This document shows positions 6,068-8,244 of a stretch of DNA of 8,244 nt, in pieces (the first letter of the stretch is position 1; each line of letters begins with the position of its first letter). A program made the position numbers and the translations under genes. This DNA is from Bacteroidales bacterium (GTDB taxonomy: Bacteria; Bacteroidota; Bacteroidia; Bacteroidales; UBA12077). The stretch covers positions 1 to 8,244 of the forward strand of contig JAUVUS010000088.1 of the NCBI GenBank assembly GCA_030600865.1. The letters are read 5' to 3'. A model generated the notes under the pieces. The model did not search any database. It saw nothing but the letters and a program-made list of their open reading frames with translations, and was not told the DNA's origin.

Positions 6068-6197
6068 AAAGTGCATAACGGGATAAATTGCGGTTGCCGC
6101 CTGGAAGGAAAACCTTAGTAAAAAAACAAATACCTAAAAACAAAACCTTATTAGTTTATTGCTTTTGCAATGTTTCCTGATATTTAATCAAACTGAA

Positions 6198-6719
6198 CTA
6201 GGGCATAGAAATAACTTGTCTTAGCCATTCAAATAGAGCAACCGCTAAAGCATGAGATACGTTCATTGAAGTATTGTTCCCCAGAACTGGGATGTGAACA
6301 ATTTCATGGCATTTGTCGAGTAAATTTGAACCTATTCCGGTTATTTCATTTCCAACAATTAAAGCAACTTTTTTCGGAAGTTTTACCTGATAAATATTTT
6401 TAGAATCACTTGAGGTTTCGATTGCAATCCATTTATAATCTGATGGTACTTTTGCTTTTAATTCATTCTCCTTGCAAAAGCTCCAATTAACCGAACTATA
6501 ACTAGATGAAGCTGTTTTCTTAATTCTTGAACTTCGTGTGTTGTCATTATTTGTTACAAACAACACCTCTTTACATCCAGCATTATCAGCCAACCGAATT
6601 ATATTTCCAATATTTTCAGGTGTTTTAATATTGTAAGCAATAATAATTGGGAGGTTATAATCTAAAGGAATTTTGGGACTCTTAAATAATTCTTTAGAAT
6701 GTATTGTTCTGTCAGTCAT
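6198..6719 (-). CDS. SpoU/TrmH-family RNA 2'-O-ribose methyltransferase
   Basis: This is a cytoplasmic SPOUT-class enzyme that transfers a methyl group from SAM to a ribose 2'-hydroxyl in tRNA or rRNA. The three SpoU motifs are in order. Motif 1 is NIGNIIRLADNAG (36-48) with R42, the position of the catalytic arginine in TrmH. Motif 2 is LIVGNEITGIG (120-130) with N124, E125 and G128. Motif 3 is IPVLGNNTSMNVSHALAVALFE (143-164) with S151, N153 and S155; motifs 2 and 3 build the trefoil knot that binds SAM. The 173-residue length is essentially the bare catalytic domain, lacking the N-terminal L30e-like substrate-binding domain of RlmB/TsnR-type members. Motif 3 resembles TrmH more than TrmL, but the target nucleotide cannot be assigned. 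Its ATG lies one base past the stop of the formyltetrahydrofolate cyclo-ligase gene, so the two are tightly coupled in an operon. Confidence 0.93.
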   Translation of the reverse strand: MTDRTIHSKELFKSPKIPLDYNLPIIIAYNIKTPENIGNIIRLADNAGCKEVLFVTNNDNTRSSRIKKTASSSYSSVNWSFCKENELKAKVPSDYKWIAIETSSDSKNIYQVKLPKKVALIVGNEITGIGSNLLDKCHEIVHIPVLGNNTSMNVSHALAVALFEWLRQVISMP

Positions 6720-6720
6720 T

Positions 6721-7263
6721 TTAATTATCTGAAATAACTAAATCCATTTTAATGTCGTGTTTGTCAACCGGCACTGAATCCACAAGCTGAAAACCAAAGC
6801 AAATACCAATTTTATATGCTTTTGTAGATTTTAAGAGCTTATCATAATATGCCTTACCTCTGCCTAAACGATTGTTTGTCTTATCAAAAGCTATTCCGGG
6901 AACAATAATCAAATCAATTTTTTCTGGTTGGTCGAAAATCTCTCCTTCTGGTTCTTCTATTCCAAAAGATTCTCCTTTTATTAAATTATCCAAACCGGAA
7001 AAACTTTTCAACTCAAGCTCATCTCCTTTTACAACCGGTAAAATTATCTTTTTTTCTCCATGCCATTTCAAAATAAAATCATGGGTGTAAACTTCATCAT
7101 CCATCGACCAGTAAGCCATAATAATTTTCGATCTCTTAAATTTTTCCAATTTTTCCAATTTTTCGAAAATAATTTTAGACCTGGCCTTTTTATTTTCAAA
7201 AGATATTTGGTTTTTTAACTTTCGAATGCAATTTCGAATTTCTGACTTCTCCTTGTCAATCAT
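6721..7263 (-). CDS. fau: 5-formyltetrahydrofolate cyclo-ligase (methenyl-THF synthetase)
   Basis: This enzyme catalyses the ATP-dependent conversion of 5-formyltetrahydrofolate to 5,10-methenyltetrahydrofolate in the cytoplasm, returning a storage or inhibitory folate to the one-carbon pool. At 180 residues it has the family length (homologues are called ygfA/fau, yqgN or MTHFS). The N-terminal helix with K5, R10 and R14 matches the basic segment that contacts ATP phosphates. VPGIAFD (121-127) and RLGRGKAYYDKLL (132-144) form the signature, normally GxGxGYYD. GICFGFQLVDSVPVDKHDIKMDLVISD (153-179) is the conserved C-terminus. The third glycine of the signature is Ala here (A138), a conservative change that I expect to be tolerated. 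Residues 35-43 contain a short Leu-Glu-Lys repeat from a 9-base tandem repeat. The gene starts 19 bases after rprY and ends one base before the SpoU gene, so it probably belongs to the rprXY transcript. Confidence 0.94.
   Translation of the reverse strand: MIDKEKSEIRNCIRKLKNQISFENKKARSKIIFEKLEKLEKFKRSKIIMAYWSMDDEVYTHDFILKWHGEKKIILPVVKGDELELKSFSGLDNLIKGESFGIEEPEGEIFDQPEKIDLIIVPGIAFDKTNNRLGRGKAYYDKLLKSTKAYKIGICFGFQLVDSVPVDKHDIKMDLVISDN
7140..7166. repeat. Three tandem 9-base units inside the cyclo-ligase gene
   Basis: The unit ATTTTTCCA occurs at 7140-7148 and 7149-7157, followed by a third copy with one change (ATTTTTCGA, 7158-7166). Nine bases are three codons, so gain or loss of a unit would keep the reading frame and only alter the Leu-Glu-Lys repeat in an exposed N-terminal helix. 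It is probably a neutral slippage product. Confidence 0.8.
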
Positions 7264-7282
7264 ACAAAACAGAATATAAACT

Positions 7283-7975
7283 TTAAACTATTAACTTATA
7301 TCCCTTTCCATGAATATTTAGGATTTGCAATGAGGGATCTGCTTTAAGGTATTTTCTTAATTTAGTAATATACACATCCATACTTCGTGCATTAAAATAG
7401 CTATCTTCCAGCCAGATTGTTTTTAACGCAAAATTTCTTTCCAGCACATTGTTCATGTTACTACATAACAATCTCAGTAAATCAGATTCTTTAGTTGTTA
7501 ATTTTTGCTCTTTATCTCCATATTTGAGAATCTGTTTTTGGGAATCGAACTCATAATCACCAATAGTAAATTTTTCATTAGTTTCTGAAACATTATTTTT
7601 ATTCGTTCTGCGTAAAATTGCTTTTATTCTAAAAATCAATTCTTCCATACTAAAAGGTTTAGTCATATAATCATCAGCACCTATTGTAAATCCTTCAATT
7701 ACATCATCTTTTAAAGATTTGGCAGTAAGGAAAATAAAAGGGATAGTGCTGTTGATTTTTTTGATCTCTCTTGCTAAAGTAAACCCGTCCATTTTAGGCA
7801 TCATCACATCGAGAATACATATATCGTATTTATCTTTTTTGAATCCTTCAAGTGCAAGTTCTCCATTTACAAACAAGCTGGTTTTATACCCTTTAGCTAT
7901 TAGATATTCACGTAACAAAGCTCCAAGATTCTCATCATCTTCGGCTAATAATATTTTTATATTATTTTCATCCAT
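7283..7975 (-). CDS. rprY: RprY-like OmpR/PhoB-family response regulator
   Basis: This 230-residue cytoplasmic response regulator pairs with the RprX-like kinase encoded just upstream. The receiver domain (about 6-122) has the acidic pocket E12/D13/D14, the phosphorylated D56 in LDVMMP, T84 (FLTAK) and K106 (MTKPF). A linker (123-134) joins a winged-helix DNA-binding domain (136-230) of the OmpR type, with [13 protein letters not shown] (159-171) and the recognition helix region [16 protein letters not shown] (195-210), ending in the wing IHGKGYKL. From memory it closely resembles RprY of Bacteroides, especially the C-terminal stretch; RprY has been tied to envelope and stress responses there. 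The ATG overlaps the kinase stop (ATGGATGA, 8-base overlap), implying translational coupling. The operon promoter is outside the window. Family certainty is very high; the regulon is not visible here. Confidence 0.96.
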   Translation of the reverse strand: MDENNIKILLAEDDENLGALLREYLIAKGYKTSLFVNGELALEGFKKDKYDICILDVMMPKMDGFTLAREIKKINSTIPFIFLTAKSLKDDVIEGFTIGADDYMTKPFSMEELIFRIKAILRRTNKNNVSETNEKFTIGDYEFDSQKQILKYGDKEQKLTTKESDLLRLLCSNMNNVLERNFALKTIWLEDSYFNARSMDVYITKLRKYLKADPSLQILNIHGKGYKLIV

Positions 7976-8244
7976 TGTTTATGTTGTTATTTGGAATAAA
8001 TATTTCAAAAGTAGTTCCTTTATTATATTCTGATTTTAACTTTATTTCTCCATTGTGTGCCTCAACAATTTTCTTAACATAACTCAAGCCTAATCCAAAA
8101 CCCTTAACATCATGTACATTGCCAGTTGAAACTCTATAAAATTGATCAAATATTCTTTTCTGATCTTGTTTTCTAATTCCAATTCCCCGATCTGCAACAG
8201 ACACATAAATCCCTTTTTTATTCTGATCAGTAGAAATTGTAATG
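7968..8244 (-). CDS. rprX: RprX-like sensor histidine kinase, C-terminal part only
   Basis: Only the last 91 complete codons are in the window; the frame is open to the right edge, so the N-terminal sensor, membrane segments, HisKA domain and N box lie outside. What remains is the second half of the HATPase_c domain: a strand (ITIST... GIYVSV), the G1 box DRGIGI that binds ATP, the F box FDQFYRV, and the G2 box [18 protein letters not shown] of the ATP lid, ending with the final strand TFEIFIP. A GTG at 8204 could look like a start but falls inside the conserved domain, so I reject it. The stop codon overlaps the rprY start by 8 bases, marking a cognate pair. The stretch [18 protein letters not shown] is typical, from memory, of RprX-type kinases of Bacteroidota. 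Confidence 0.9.
   Translation of the reverse strand, partial: ITISTDQNKKGIYVSVADRGIGIRKQDQKRIFDQFYRVSTGNVHDVKGFGLGLSYVKKIVEAHNGEIKLKSEYNKGTTFEIFIPNNNINNG

Larger units (their letters stand above)
5879..6197. other. Gene-free intergenic region of 319 bases
   Basis: This is the only stretch of more than 300 bases without a gene. I find no coding frame longer than about a dozen codons that looks like protein. The left third (5879-5985) is very AT-rich and holds a weak promoter candidate. The middle carries the inverted-repeat element at 5986-6067. The part from 6055 to about 6108 is unusually G+C-rich for this window (29 of 54 bases) and holds short hairpins, GCGG-TTG-CCGC (6090-6100) and AAGG-AAAA-CCTT (6105-6116). 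A further hairpin, ATTGC-AAAA-GCAAT on the - strand (6171-6158), lies just past the SpoU stop but has no T run and is a poor terminator. The contrast in composition suggests a structured RNA, a small repeat element or a remnant of inserted DNA. Confidence 0.7.

Noticed and set aside
6872..7090. Open + strand frame antisense to the cyclo-ligase gene
   Set aside because: The - strand frame is clearly 5-formyltetrahydrofolate cyclo-ligase; the opposite frame shows no domain.
7719..8033. Open + strand frame antisense to rprY and the rprX end
   Set aside because: It covers the receiver domain and the kinase/regulator overlap, which are unambiguous on the - strand.
7968..8204. A short stand-alone ATPase-like protein starting at a GTG
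   Set aside because: The frame continues unbroken to the window edge and the GTG lies within a conserved HATPase_c strand, so this is the tail of a full kinase.

Overview
The window is AT-rich, roughly one third G+C, and reads as a chromosomal segment of a Bacteroidota bacterium, plausibly Bacteroidales/Marinilabiliales. The evidence is the RprX/RprY-type two-component pair, a sensor kinase with extracytoplasmic TPRs and a Bacteroidota-style ATP lid, start codons without Shine-Dalgarno sequences, and promoter-like TAnnTTTG boxes. I see no insertion sequence, phage gene, CRISPR array, tRNA or rRNA. Both ends cut through genes.

Layout. Two genes lie on the + strand at the left: a class I SAM-methyltransferase-like protein (5' end probably outside the window) and, 12 bases later, a Cof-type HAD phosphatase. 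All the other genes are on the - strand. Reading from the right edge in the direction of transcription, they are: the C-terminal end of an RprX-like histidine kinase, overlapping rprY by 8 bases; 5-formyltetrahydrofolate cyclo-ligase; a SpoU-family RNA methyltransferase; a 319-base gene-free stretch with an unusual inverted-repeat element; a 116-residue unknown protein with an acidic tail; a TPR sensor histidine kinase with its own promoter-like sequence; a NimA-like flavin split-barrel protein paired with a PaaI-like hotdog thioesterase and closed by a hairpin terminator; and a small exported outer-membrane-type protein that converges on the HAD gene.

How the genes fit together. rprX-rprY-fau-spoU are spaced 19 bases or less apart or overlap, so they are probably one transcript joining an envelope-signalling pair to two housekeeping enzymes. 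The TPR kinase has no response regulator beside it and must use a partner encoded elsewhere. The split-barrel and hotdog genes are 19 bases apart and probably form a two-gene operon. The methyltransferase and HAD genes are probably co-transcribed.

Most of the content is ordinary core or accessory Bacteroidota genome, and I do not see a clear new multi-gene system. The least explained parts are the inverted-repeat element at 5986-6067 with its G+C-richer flank, the unknown acidic-tailed protein next to it, and the unassigned methyltransferase-like protein at the left edge.
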